Positions 27,401-34,915 of a stretch of 64,000 nucleotides of DNA are shown piece by piece. This DNA is from Mesorhizobium sp. NZP2077 (GTDB lineage: Bacteria > Pseudomonadota > Alphaproteobacteria > Rhizobiales > Rhizobiaceae), in assembly GCF_013170805.1 (NCBI RefSeq), contig NZ_CP051293.1, positions 3,726,001-3,790,000 on the forward strand, in the 5' to 3' direction. Made by a program: the position numbers and the translations under genes. The stretch's first letter is position 1. Every line of letters begins with the position of its first letter. The notes beneath the pieces are model-generated. The model saw nothing but the letters and a program-made list of their open reading frames with translations, was not told the DNA's origin and did not search any database.

Positions 27401-28069
27401 CCCAAGGCCGGCGGGCCGCACTATCTCCGGCGCTTCCGCAAGGGGCCGGAAGCCGGTACGCATGTGGGAGAAGGCCACAAGGTGACGGCGACCGAACTGG
27501 CCGACAATCTGCCCGATCCGACGCTGGGCGGCTGGTCGACGCGGCCGGACCGGATCGCCATCCTGAGGAAGCATCTGCGCGGCAAGGGCGCTGCCGCCAT
27601 TGGCGCCGCCGCTGCAATCGATTTCGGTCAGGTCGACCTGCCCGGGCCGACCGGCGAGGCCAACACGCTGTCGTTGTCACCACGCGGGCGGGTGCTGTGC
27701 CTCGGCCCCGACGCCGACTCGCTGCTTGCCCAGACGATCCAGGCGCTCGCCGCAGGCAATGCGGTGCTGGCTGTGGCGCCGGGAGCGCCGGCCGCACTCT
27801 CCGCATTGACCGGCAAGGGCTTGCCATTGGCTGCAATAGATGGCCGCCCTGATCCGGTCGAGGCGCGCTCGCTGCGCGTCGATGTCGTCGCGTTTTCAGG
27901 CACACCGGAAGCTGCGCGCATCGTGCGCAAGGTTATCGCCGACAGGACTGGCCCGATCGTGCCGCTGGTCAGCGAGGTGCTCAACCCGGCGGCCTATGCG
28001 CATGAGCGGGCCGTCTGCGTCGACACCACCGCGGCCGGCGGCAATGCCAGCCTGCTGGCTGCGGCATAA
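24461..28069 (+). CDS. putA: Bifunctional proline dehydrogenase / P5C dehydrogenase
   Basis: 1202-aa enzyme oxidising proline to glutamate in two channelled steps. Layout: N-terminal arm, FAD-dependent proline dehydrogenase barrel (about residues 100-470; KLSALHPRYE, RLVKGAYWD, VPVGAHSDL-like segment), then the P5C dehydrogenase with general base E774 (AETGGLNAM) and nucleophile C808 (GQRCSALR), and a C-terminal aldehyde-dehydrogenase-like tail from about 1000. There is no ribbon-helix-helix DNA-binding domain, unlike the E. coli protein, consistent with a separate PutR. The ATG at 24461 has AGGA upstream. Confidence 0.95.
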   Translation: MPLDTIRQQIRANYLPDEDEAVKRLAEATGLSAGDRNAISARAADLVQAVRGSSDPRLMEVFLSAYGLSTKEGVALMCLAEALLRVPDTETMDDLIADKIAPHDWSAHSGGSSSIFVNASTWALMLTGRVLDEGEGGIEGTLRSMVRRLGEPVIRKAVAAAMREMGEQFVLGRTIAEAVKRGRSMIQKGYLYSFDMLGEAARTEADALRYLKAYADAISSLDSGSNGPDIRQNHGISVKLSALHPRYEVAQKEEMLPVMAERLLSLALAARHSRMGLNIDAEEADRLDLSLDVIERVLAEPELAGWNGFGVVVQAYGPRAAFAIDWLYALAKKYDRTIMVRLVKGAYWDTEIKRAQTLGLTGYPVFTRKANTDVSYMACAKKLLGMTDRIYPQFATHNAHTVAAILSMAGNRDSFEFQRLHGMGEALHETVRQAEGTRCRIYAPVGAHSDLLAYLVRRLLENGANSSFVHQLTDEDVEPEDIARDPLETVEDQGPAANPAIARPSQIFGSGRRNSKGFDITDTVTLAAINKAKAAFAGPDRWHAKPITRAAGYGKQRPIVNPAKPDEVVGTVSEAAAKQVATAVRFAVEAQPAWAKRPVAERAAILDRAADLYEANAVEFFALATREAGKSLADGVAEVREAVDFLRYYAAEAANNEAGTQARGAIVCISPWNFPLAIFTGQIAAALVTGNSVIAKPAEQTPLIAFRAVELLREAGVPEDVIQLLPGDGPSVGGPLTADPRIAGVCFTGSTEVAKLIEKQLAETAAPDAMLIAETGGLNAMIVDSTALPEQAVRDILASAFQSAGQRCSALRVLYVQKDVEKKMLEMLKGAMEALNIGDPWQISTDVGPVIDDEAQASIRDYCTKKGLEGRLIAKLEAPKDGRFVAPHVFRVKGIEEMDREVFGPVLHVATFDSDEIDAVIAAINRKGYGLTFGLHTRIEGRVQHFVDGIHAGNIYVNRNQIGAVVGSQPFGGEGLSGTGPKAGGPHYLRRFRKGPEAGTHVGEGHKVTATELADNLPDPTLGGWSTRPDRIAILRKHLRGKGAAAIGAAAAIDFGQVDLPGPTGEANTLSLSPRGRVLCLGPDADSLLAQTIQALAAGNAVLAVAPGAPAALSALTGKGLPLAAIDGRPDPVEARSLRVDVVAFSGTPEAARIVRKVIADRTGPIVPLVSEVLNPAAYAHERAVCVDTTAAGGNASLLAAA

Positions 28070-28117
28070 GGACTGTTCGCACCTCGCTTGCTTTGTCTCG
28101 AGTTGCCGGGGATAAGC

Positions 28118-29218
28118 ATGGGCGGCAAATCGACTGGGGCGACCGATCAGATGGAAGACACGTCCCCACCGTTTGAGCTGCCTTGCGTGGCGGTGGTCAT
28201 CACCTGCTACAATTACCGGCCCTACGTCGAACAGGCGATCCGCTCGGTGTTGGCGCAGACCTACAGGAACTGGGACTGCGTCATTGTCGACGATGCCTCG
28301 ACCGACGGCTCGGCCGACCATATCCGCCAGCTTCTGGCGGCCATCGACGATCCGCGCCTGCGCCTGCTGGCGCGCTCACAAAATGGCGGGCAGATCGCGG
28401 GATTCCGCGATGGCTTTGCGGCGACCGCCGCGCCTTTCGTGGTATTTCTCGATGCCGACGATGCGTGGCTGCCGGATTTTCTGCTGGCGCATCTGTCCGC
28501 CCACCTCAACGCGACACATTCGGCCGCGCTGTCGAGCTCCGATGTGTTCCTGGTCGATGGCAGAGGCACCTTGCTGAGCGGCACTTTTCTTCCCCTGCGC
28601 AAACCGCGCTTCGGGTCCGATGGCAATGGCGTCGCCATCGCGCCTGGTGGCCAGCTTGCCGGCATGGCGTCTAGGATTGCCTACGCCTCGGAGCATCCGG
28701 TGACCTATTTCACGCCTGCGACAACCGGCTGGCTATGGTCACCATGCTCGGCGATCATGTACCGGCGTGGCGCGCTGGAATCGGTCTTGTCCTTCCCGTT
28801 TAGGGCCAAGGTGGGGACGGATTACCTGACGGCCACATGCGCGCATCTGGCCGGCGGCAGCCTCATCCTATCCGAAGGCCTCGGCCTCTATCGCCTGCAC
28901 GGGTCGAACCTGTCCTCCACCGGCGCTGGCTTTGCCGGCGGCCATGTGCGGCAAACGCAGGCCTATCGGGCCTACAGGAGCACATTGGCGGCGGATGTCG
29001 TCGACTATGTGCTGGAGAATTCAGCCTGGCTCGGTGAAGTTAACGGGCGCAATTTCATACCTGCATTCCTGACGCAGCATGTGCGTCAGTTCAGGGAGCT
29101 GGCCGATGATCCGCGGCTGATGCGACACCTGATCCGGCGACGGCCGTGGCAGTGGCTGCGCATGCACAGTGCCCAGTGGCTGCGACGGCTGGGTGGGCGC
29201 GGTTCGACGCGATCATGA
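28118..29218 (+). CDS. Family 2 glycosyltransferase
   Basis: 366-aa GT-A fold transferase. N-terminal AVVITCYNYRPYVEQAIRSV and VDDASTDGS are the nucleotide-sugar binding site, and FLDADDAW provides the metal-binding DxD. No membrane helices are seen, so it is cytosolic or peripheral. The ATG at 28118 follows GGGGA; the frame is open to 28088. It starts 48 bp after putA and may be partly co-transcribed, but no other polysaccharide genes are near; the product is unknown. Confidence 0.85.
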   Translation: MGGKSTGATDQMEDTSPPFELPCVAVVITCYNYRPYVEQAIRSVLAQTYRNWDCVIVDDASTDGSADHIRQLLAAIDDPRLRLLARSQNGGQIAGFRDGFAATAAPFVVFLDADDAWLPDFLLAHLSAHLNATHSAALSSSDVFLVDGRGTLLSGTFLPLRKPRFGSDGNGVAIAPGGQLAGMASRIAYASEHPVTYFTPATTGWLWSPCSAIMYRRGALESVLSFPFRAKVGTDYLTATCAHLAGGSLILSEGLGLYRLHGSNLSSTGAGFAGGHVRQTQAYRAYRSTLAADVVDYVLENSAWLGEVNGRNFIPAFLTQHVRQFRELADDPRLMRHLIRRRPWQWLRMHSAQWLRRLGGRGSTRS

Positions 29219-29255
29219 CGAGGGAGGTCCTCGCATTTGCTCGGGCAAAGTCAGG

Positions 29256-29570
29256 TCAAGCGCCTTCGACGACCGAGAAACCTTCGAACTGCGGATGACC
29301 GAGATAGTGCACCTTGGTCGTGCCGACATTCCTGTGCGCGGCGCGGAAGTTTTCCGACCTGGTCCAGGCGATGAAATCGTCCTGGCTTGCCCACACCGTG
29401 TGCGAGGCAAACAGCGTGTAGCCTTCGGTCTCGTTGACCGGGCCGCGCAGCAGATGGAATTCCTGAAAACCCTTCATCTCGGCAAGGCTGGAATCGCGGT
29501 TCTTCCAAACGGCCTCGAAATCGGCCTCCGAGCCGTTCTGCACCTTGAAGCGGTTCATGGCGATGTACAT
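29256..29570 (-). CDS. IsdG/HmuQ-type haem-degrading monooxygenase
   Basis: 104-aa ferredoxin-fold protein of the antibiotic-biosynthesis monooxygenase superfamily. The three residues that define IsdG-type haem oxygenases are present with the right spacing: N6 (YIAMNRFKV), W69 and H79 (W-x9-H in IAWTRSENFRAAH). It would open haem in the cytosol and free iron. The ATG at 29570 has AAAGG upstream. It lies downstream of a TonB haem receptor and an exported protein on the same strand, and near hmuS, the other haem-handling factor. Ordinary monooxygenase function is possible, but the triad and context favour haem. Confidence 0.88.
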   Translation of the reverse strand: MYIAMNRFKVQNGSEADFEAVWKNRDSSLAEMKGFQEFHLLRGPVNETEGYTLFASHTVWASQDDFIAWTRSENFRAAHRNVGTTKVHYLGHPQFEGFSVVEGA

Positions 29571-29865
29571 GCGGTTGCCTTTCTTAATCAATGGATTGCT
29601 GGGGTTACTAATGGTTCGGAGGCGGGACATTCAAAACGGTCCAATGGCGCCGGTGAACTCCAGGTTGCTGCCGGCGCTATCGCCAGCTCGCTGCCGGCGT
29701 CGGGGAGGGGACTGATTTCCTGCATGTCGCGGGCCGGAAATTGCAGCGACCAGCGGGCAAAAGTCAAATCAAGATCGTTTGCCCCTGGTATCGAAGACCC
29801 GTGGTCGGCCAGCGGCCAAGCCACGGTCGTTCCTTTGAATGCGGGATGCAATCTCAACGCCGTTC
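29571..29865. other. Intergenic gap before the haem monooxygenase gene
   Basis: 295 bp without a credible gene. The minus-strand promoter of the haem monooxygenase may lie here, making it separate from the receptor transcript. No clear iron box or terminator was seen. Confidence 0.35.
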
Positions 29866-30315
29866 TCAGACGCCGAAAGCGATGCCGGTCTTGGTGTCCG
29901 TCTTCAGCTTGCGCATGCAGGCGGCCGGTTCAACACCGGTGCCGGCGCATTCCGTCGCGCTGTTGATCAGCACTCGGCTGATCTTGGCGCAGTCGGTGCC
30001 GGCGAGATCAAAGCGTGTCACCTTGGTCTTGCCTGCCGGGAGGTCCTTGAAGTCGAGCACGGTCAGCCGGTCGACGACGCCGGCCTCGTTGAACAAGGCG
30101 ATCTCGAACGCTGCCTTGGAGAGGTCGGCGCCGAGATTGTTGTTGACCAGGAAGGTCAGCCGGCAGCCCTTGTCGGAAGGTTGCGCGGCATTGAGCTCCA
30201 GGGTCAGCGCGGGGACCGGCGCGGACCCTTCAGCCCACGCCGGAACCATCGCAAGCGACATCGCCAGCGTCGAGGTCAGCAGACGAAGGGATGTCGTCAA
30301 GCTCATCATGATCAT
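29866..30315 (-). CDS. Exported four-cysteine protein of unknown function
   Basis: 149 aa, not recognised. Residues 1-28 are a signal peptide ending AWAEG. The mature part has exactly four cysteines (C51, C109, C123, C133), suggesting two disulfides, and an immunoglobulin-like pattern (LTLELNAAQPSDKGCRLTFLVNNNLG). The ATG overlaps the stop of the TonB receptor as TGATG at 30313-30317, with GGAGG just upstream, so it is made together with the receptor. A periplasmic accessory role in haem uptake is likely from position only. Confidence 0.8.
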   Translation of the reverse strand: MIMMSLTTSLRLLTSTLAMSLAMVPAWAEGSAPVPALTLELNAAQPSDKGCRLTFLVNNNLGADLSKAAFEIALFNEAGVVDRLTVLDFKDLPAGKTKVTRFDLAGTDCAKISRVLINSATECAGTGVEPAACMRKLKTDTKTGIAFGV

Positions 30316-32504
30316 CAGCCTCCAAATCGCCTTGTTGCCGCCAGCTTCAGCGTGATGCCCGGTTCATTAGCCGCGACTGTCGTGGTGCCGTTCAGCGGGT
30401 TGGCGTATTTGACATCGAACAGATTGTCGGCGCGGAAATCGACCTTCAGATTGTCGGTCGCCTGATAGCTGGCGAAGGCATTTACCAGCGTGTAGTCCTC
30501 GGCCACCGCATTGCCCTTCGGCTTGCCGTTGTATTGCACCTCGCCGCCGACGGTCAGCTTGTCCTCGAGGAAGCGCAGGCCGAGTTGGGCGGTGACCTGC
30601 GAAGAGGGGATTGTGGCGAGATCGGCTTCCACACCCTTGTAGGAAACGGTGTGGCCATTCGTAATCGATGCCGAAAGCCCGGCATAGCCCCATCCGGCGT
30701 CGTAGACGCTTTCAAACTCAAAGCCGTGGATCTTGGCCTTGGCGAAATTCTGGTACTGATAGCAGATCGGAATGCCGGGGCCGAACGGGCAACCACTGCC
30801 TGGGGCGAACGGCGACAATGTCACGCCTTCGATGTAGTCGTCGACGTCGTTGTTGAAATAGGCCGCCTTGATGCGGAGTGCGTCGCCAGTCTCCAATAGA
30901 TCGTTCTGCTTGTAGTTGATGCCGAATTCGGTCGTCTTGCCGGTCTCAGGCCGCAGGTTCGGATTGGGCAGGAATGGAAAGGTGACACCTGCCGGATGGT
31001 TGCCGCTGATCAGCGTTTCCGTCAGCGAGGGCGAACGGTAGCCCTCGGCGTAAGTGCCATAGAATTGCAGGCCGGCAAGGCCGGTGTTGTCGAAGGGCGA
31101 GACGCCGACGGTGATGTGCGGCGACAACCGGTCGCCGGATGTATCGTGGGTGTCGTCCCTAAGGCTGTAGCTGTCGTAACGCAACCCGGCGATCACCTCG
31201 AGCCAATCCCAGGTGAGCTTGTCCTGGACATAGGCGCCGGAGACATTGCGCTTGCCCGACGGCGTGTAGAAACTGTCGCCCCCGGCGGTGCCGCCAGTCT
31301 TGACATCGTCATTCACCCAGTCGCCGCCATAGGTCAATTCATGCGCAACGCCACCGGTCTCGAATCGTGAGGTGTTCCAGATGTCGATTGCGGCCGTGCC
31401 GACGTCGAACGTCGACGTCGAGCCGGTTGGCAGCACCACCGGAAGACCTGTGACCGGATCGAAGCGGTTTTGCGGAACAAGGCTGGTCAGGTCGAGATTG
31501 GTCTTGTTGTACGAGGTGTTGACGTGGAGATCGAGCCAGCTCTTGTCCTCATCCGTGATGTTGTACCGGGCCGTGAAGGTGTTCGACTTCAGGTCGACAT
31601 CATTCACCGGCACACCGCCGCTGGTTTCGTCCCAGCCGTCGCTTGAGCCAACCCAGCCGAGCTTCAGCTCGCTGTTGTCGGTCGGACGGATGATGGTCTT
31701 GAGCAGGCCGCTCAAGACGTCGAAGCCGGTGCCGTTGACGGTGTCGCCGCCGCCGTCCTTGTAGTTATCGTAGTTGCGGTAGACGATGTTACCCAGGACG
31801 TCCCAGTTTTCATTGAAACGGTAGGCGCCGGTGGCGCTGGTGGTCCAGCCCTTGCAGTTGCTCTCATAGCGTCCGGTTACCGAAGCGCCCCATGTTTCCT
31901 CCGGCTTGAGGAAGTCCTCGGCGTCCTTGGTGTCGAAGAAGACGACGCCGCCGATGGCGCCCGAGCCATAGGTGTTGGCGACAGGACCGCGGATCACATC
32001 GACGGATTTGATGAGGTCGGGATCGATGTAAAAGGTCGACTGCGTGCCGTGGTCCGAACGCTGGAAATCCTGGCGCGCGCCGTCGACGATGACGGCAACG
32101 CGGCCGAAATCCTGGAGGCCGCGAATGTTGATGCTGGTGCTGACGCGCCTGGCGTCGGCTTGTGCGGCGACACCGGGCACGCCGAACAGCATCTCGTTGG
32201 GCGTCGTCGCCATGCGGCGGTCGAGCTGTTCCTGATCGAGATGGCTGGCCGAGGCTAGCGATTCGATCGCCGTCTCGCCGGTGCGGCTGAGCACCAGGAT
32301 CTTGTCGAGCAGCGTCGCACCCGCGGGGGCTGCCTTCTCCTGGTCAGCCTTCTTCGATTGATCCGTCTGCTCGCCCGCCGGCTGCGTTGCTTGTTGGGCA
32401 TGCGCCGATGGCGCGGACACGGCGATCGCCGCCACGCTTGCCAACAAAGCCGCCACACCGTTCACCGCCGACCGGCCGCGCCATTCCCAGTTCACCAACC
32501 CCAT
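30315..32504 (-). CDS. TonB-dependent haem/haemoglobin receptor
   Basis: Outer-membrane receptor, about 729 aa from the ATG at 32504. That start gives a typical signal peptide ending SAHAQQ and has GGAG nine bases upstream; in-frame ATGs at 32561 and 32594 would lengthen it by up to 30 residues. TonB box-like DKILVLSRTGETAIE, plug domain with IRGLQDFGRVAVIVDGARQDF and RGPVANTYGSGAIGGVV, barrel ending in RRFGG. Family is the haemoglobin/transferrin/lactoferrin receptor group, called BhuR, HmuR or ShmR in Rhizobiales. It is divergent from hmuP, and low-iron control is expected. Confidence 0.93.
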   Translation of the reverse strand: MGLVNWEWRGRSAVNGVAALLASVAAIAVSAPSAHAQQATQPAGEQTDQSKKADQEKAAPAGATLLDKILVLSRTGETAIESLASASHLDQEQLDRRMATTPNEMLFGVPGVAAQADARRVSTSINIRGLQDFGRVAVIVDGARQDFQRSDHGTQSTFYIDPDLIKSVDVIRGPVANTYGSGAIGGVVFFDTKDAEDFLKPEETWGASVTGRYESNCKGWTTSATGAYRFNENWDVLGNIVYRNYDNYKDGGGDTVNGTGFDVLSGLLKTIIRPTDNSELKLGWVGSSDGWDETSGGVPVNDVDLKSNTFTARYNITDEDKSWLDLHVNTSYNKTNLDLTSLVPQNRFDPVTGLPVVLPTGSTSTFDVGTAAIDIWNTSRFETGGVAHELTYGGDWVNDDVKTGGTAGGDSFYTPSGKRNVSGAYVQDKLTWDWLEVIAGLRYDSYSLRDDTHDTSGDRLSPHITVGVSPFDNTGLAGLQFYGTYAEGYRSPSLTETLISGNHPAGVTFPFLPNPNLRPETGKTTEFGINYKQNDLLETGDALRIKAAYFNNDVDDYIEGVTLSPFAPGSGCPFGPGIPICYQYQNFAKAKIHGFEFESVYDAGWGYAGLSASITNGHTVSYKGVEADLATIPSSQVTAQLGLRFLEDKLTVGGEVQYNGKPKGNAVAEDYTLVNAFASYQATDNLKVDFRADNLFDVKYANPLNGTTTVAANEPGITLKLAATRRFGG

Positions 32505-32611
32505 GCCCCAACTCCAGATTCCAGGTTTCGTGCTGGCTGGCCCGTGGCTGGCTGGCATTTTTGATCGTGTCCGGCGTGTTAAATGTTGACTCATTTAATC
32601 CGGTATTGCAC

Positions 32612-32634
32612 TGACTAATAAACATGATTATTCA
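32612..32634. promoter_or_regulatory. Candidate iron-responsive operator between receptor and hmuP
   Basis: AT-rich TGA-N17-TCA segment, an imperfect dyad (left half TGACTAATA, right half TGATTATTCA), in the divergent region of the receptor and hmuP. It approximates the RirA IRO box (TGA, central A, TCA) but with one extra base. Location fits control of both transcripts; binding is unproven. Confidence 0.4.
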
Positions 32635-32703
32635 AGTCAAGAAATGAATCGGATCTTCGCAACGCCTAGCCAGACGCCCGGCACAGGAAAGGGATCGACC
32701 CAG

Positions 32704-32913
32704 ATGAACACGCACAATCCCAATGACTTTCGCTACCGCGTCCGCCGTTCCGACGAGGCCCCCGTCACCCGTTTCGACCGGGTTCCGCTGGCGGTCAGAA
32801 CATTGTCCAGCAACACGCTGTTCCAGGGCGAGCACGAGATCGGCATCGAGCATCATGGCGCTCTCTACCGGCTGAAGATCACCCGGCAGGGCAAGCTCAT
32901 TCTCAACAAGTAA
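32704..32913 (+). CDS. hmuP: Hemin uptake protein HmuP
   Basis: 69-aa small protein of the HmuP family; the conserved C-terminal block SNTLFQGEHEIGIEHHGALYRLKITRQGKLILNK-type sequence is complete (about residues 36-69). In rhizobia HmuP is needed for expression of the outer-membrane haem receptor and acts as a co-activator. The ATG at 32704 (MNTHNPNDF) follows AAGGGA; an ATG at 32644 would add a less likely extension. It leads the hmuPSTUV operon, divergent from the receptor it would activate. Confidence 0.9.
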   Translation: MNTHNPNDFRYRVRRSDEAPVTRFDRVPLAVRTLSSNTLFQGEHEIGIEHHGALYRLKITRQGKLILNK

Positions 32914-32936
32914 GGCAAGGCAAGTAGGGACGAGAC

Positions 32937-33998
32937 ATGGACCAGCGCGTAAAACCCGCCCCGCATGAAATCCGGCGGGCACGGACGGAAAATCCGAAAA
33001 CGCGCGAGCGCGACCTGGCCGCCCAACTCGGCATTTCGGAAGCCGAACTGGTCGCCGCGCATTGCGGCGACGGCGTCATCCGCGTCGAACCGCGCGTCAA
33101 CGACCTCTTGACCGGTCTCGAGGCCGTCGGCGAGGTGATGGCGCTGACCCGCAACGAAAGTGCGGTGCACGAAAAGATCGGCGTTTACGACAAGGTCGTC
33201 ACCGGCAACCACAACGCGATGGTGCTTGGCGAGAACATCGACCTGCGCATCTTTCCAAAGGTCTGGGCGCACGGCTTTGCCGTGGAGAAGCGCGAGGGCA
33301 ACGACATCCGCCGCGGCCTGCAATTCTTCGACGCGGCAGGCGAGGCGGTGCACAAGGTGCATCTGCGCCCAGCCTCCAGCCTCTATGCCTACCAGAAGCT
33401 GGTCGCCTCGCTGGAATCGTCCAACCAGGAGCCGACGGTCGCCATTACCGGGCCATGCTCCGACAATGAGGGCGAGGCCGCGGCGACGACCGCCAACCTT
33501 GACGATCTGCGCGACCGCTGGAGCCGGCTGACCGACGTGCACCAGTTCTTCGGCATGCTGAAGACGCTGAAACTCAGCCGCCTCCAGGCGGTGCGCATGG
33601 TCGGAACGGACTATGCCTGGCTACTCGACAATGACGCGGTCCGCGCCATGTTCCACCACGCTGCCGAAGGCGAGATGCCGATCATGTGCTTCGTGGGCAA
33701 CCGCGGTTGCATCCAGATTCATTCCGGCCCGGTCAAGTCGATCAAGCCGATGGGGCCGTGGATCAACGTGCTGGACGAGACCTTCCATCTGCACCTGCGC
33801 ACCGACCACATCCATGAAGTCTGGGCGGTGCGCAAGCCGACCAAGGACGGCCATGTCACCTCGCTCGAGGTCTACGCCGCCGACGGCGAGATGATCATCC
33901 AGTTCTTCGGCAAGCGCCACGAAGGCGAAGGCGAGCGCAACGACTGGCGATTCCTGGCCGAGAATCTGCCGCGCATTCCGAACCCGACGGCAGCCTGA
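32937..33998 (+). CDS. hmuS: Hemin-degrading/haem-trafficking factor HmuS
   Basis: 353-aa cytosolic protein built from two ChuX/HutX-like repeats (about residues 25-170 and 200-345). Characteristic pieces are GNHNAMVLGENIDLRIF in the first half and FVGNRGCIQIHSGPVKSI with FHLHLRTDHI in the second; the histidines there are candidate haem ligands. It receives haem from the importer and passes it on or degrades it. It is 23 bp after hmuP and 11 bp before hmuT. Confidence 0.93.
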   Translation: MDQRVKPAPHEIRRARTENPKTRERDLAAQLGISEAELVAAHCGDGVIRVEPRVNDLLTGLEAVGEVMALTRNESAVHEKIGVYDKVVTGNHNAMVLGENIDLRIFPKVWAHGFAVEKREGNDIRRGLQFFDAAGEAVHKVHLRPASSLYAYQKLVASLESSNQEPTVAITGPCSDNEGEAAATTANLDDLRDRWSRLTDVHQFFGMLKTLKLSRLQAVRMVGTDYAWLLDNDAVRAMFHHAAEGEMPIMCFVGNRGCIQIHSGPVKSIKPMGPWINVLDETFHLHLRTDHIHEVWAVRKPTKDGHVTSLEVYAADGEMIIQFFGKRHEGEGERNDWRFLAENLPRIPNPTAA

Positions 33999-34009
33999 GG
34001 AACAAAACG

Positions 34010-34906
34010 ATGTCTTTTCTTTCGAGATCGCCGACCATGCGTGGCGCAATGGTCGGCCTTTCCCTCTTTTTCGCCATGCTGCAGCCGGCTGCCGGCACAG
34101 AAGGCGTCTCGATTTTCACGGACACCTCGAAGATCGTCGCCATAGGCGGTTCGATCACCGAGATCGTCTATGCGCTTAGCGAGGAGAAACATCTGGTGGC
34201 GCGCGACTCCAGCAGCCGCTATCCGAAGGCGGCATTCGACCTGCCCGATGTCGGCTATATGCGCGCGCTGTCGCCGGAAGGTGTGCTGTCGGTCAATCCG
34301 ACCGGCATCCTGGCGCTGCACGGAAGCGGGCCCAAGGAAGCCGTGGATGTGCTGAGGAAGAGCAGCGTTCCGTTCATCGAAGTGCCCGAGCATTATAGCC
34401 ACGAAGGCATCCTCGATAAGGTCCGCATCGTCGGCAAGGCGCTCGGCGTCGACGCCAAGGCCGAGGTGCTGGCCAAGGAGCTCGATGCCAAGCTGACATC
34501 AGCCGAAAAACAGACTGCCTCGCTCAAGGAGCGCAAGCGCATCCTGTTCGTGCTGTCGATACAGGGCGGCAAGATCCTGGCGGCCGGCAGGGAGACCGCC
34601 GCCGACGGCATCATCAAGCTGGCCGGTGGCGTCAATGCCATCGAGGGCTTTTCCGGCTACAAGCAGATATCCGACGAGGCGATCATCACTGCCGGTCCGG
34701 ACGTAATCCTGATGATGAGCAACGCCGGGCCGCCGGTGTCGGACGATGAATTGTTCGGCAATCCCTCGATCGCCTCGACACCCGCCGGAACCGCGCGCAA
34801 GCTGATCCGCAAGGATGGCGGCTATCTGCTCGGCTTCGGGCCGCGCACGGCTGAAGCCATCCACGACCTCGCCGCCTCGCTCTATGGCGCTGAAGTCACG
34901 GACTGA
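34010..34906 (+). CDS. hmuT: Haem ABC transporter substrate-binding protein HmuT
   Basis: 298 aa, class III (BtuF/FecB-like) periplasmic binding protein. Signal peptide about residues 1-30 (ending QPAAGTEG). Domain signature IVAIGGSITEIVYALSEEKHLVARDSS and PDVILMMSNAG. A Tyr in SSRYPKAAF is a candidate haem ligand by family comparison. It lies between hmuS and hmuU with nearly touching genes. Confidence 0.93.
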   Translation: MSFLSRSPTMRGAMVGLSLFFAMLQPAAGTEGVSIFTDTSKIVAIGGSITEIVYALSEEKHLVARDSSSRYPKAAFDLPDVGYMRALSPEGVLSVNPTGILALHGSGPKEAVDVLRKSSVPFIEVPEHYSHEGILDKVRIVGKALGVDAKAEVLAKELDAKLTSAEKQTASLKERKRILFVLSIQGGKILAAGRETAADGIIKLAGGVNAIEGFSGYKQISDEAIITAGPDVILMMSNAGPPVSDDELFGNPSIASTPAGTARKLIRKDGGYLLGFGPRTAEAIHDLAASLYGAEVTD

Positions 34907-34915
34907 GCGCAGATC

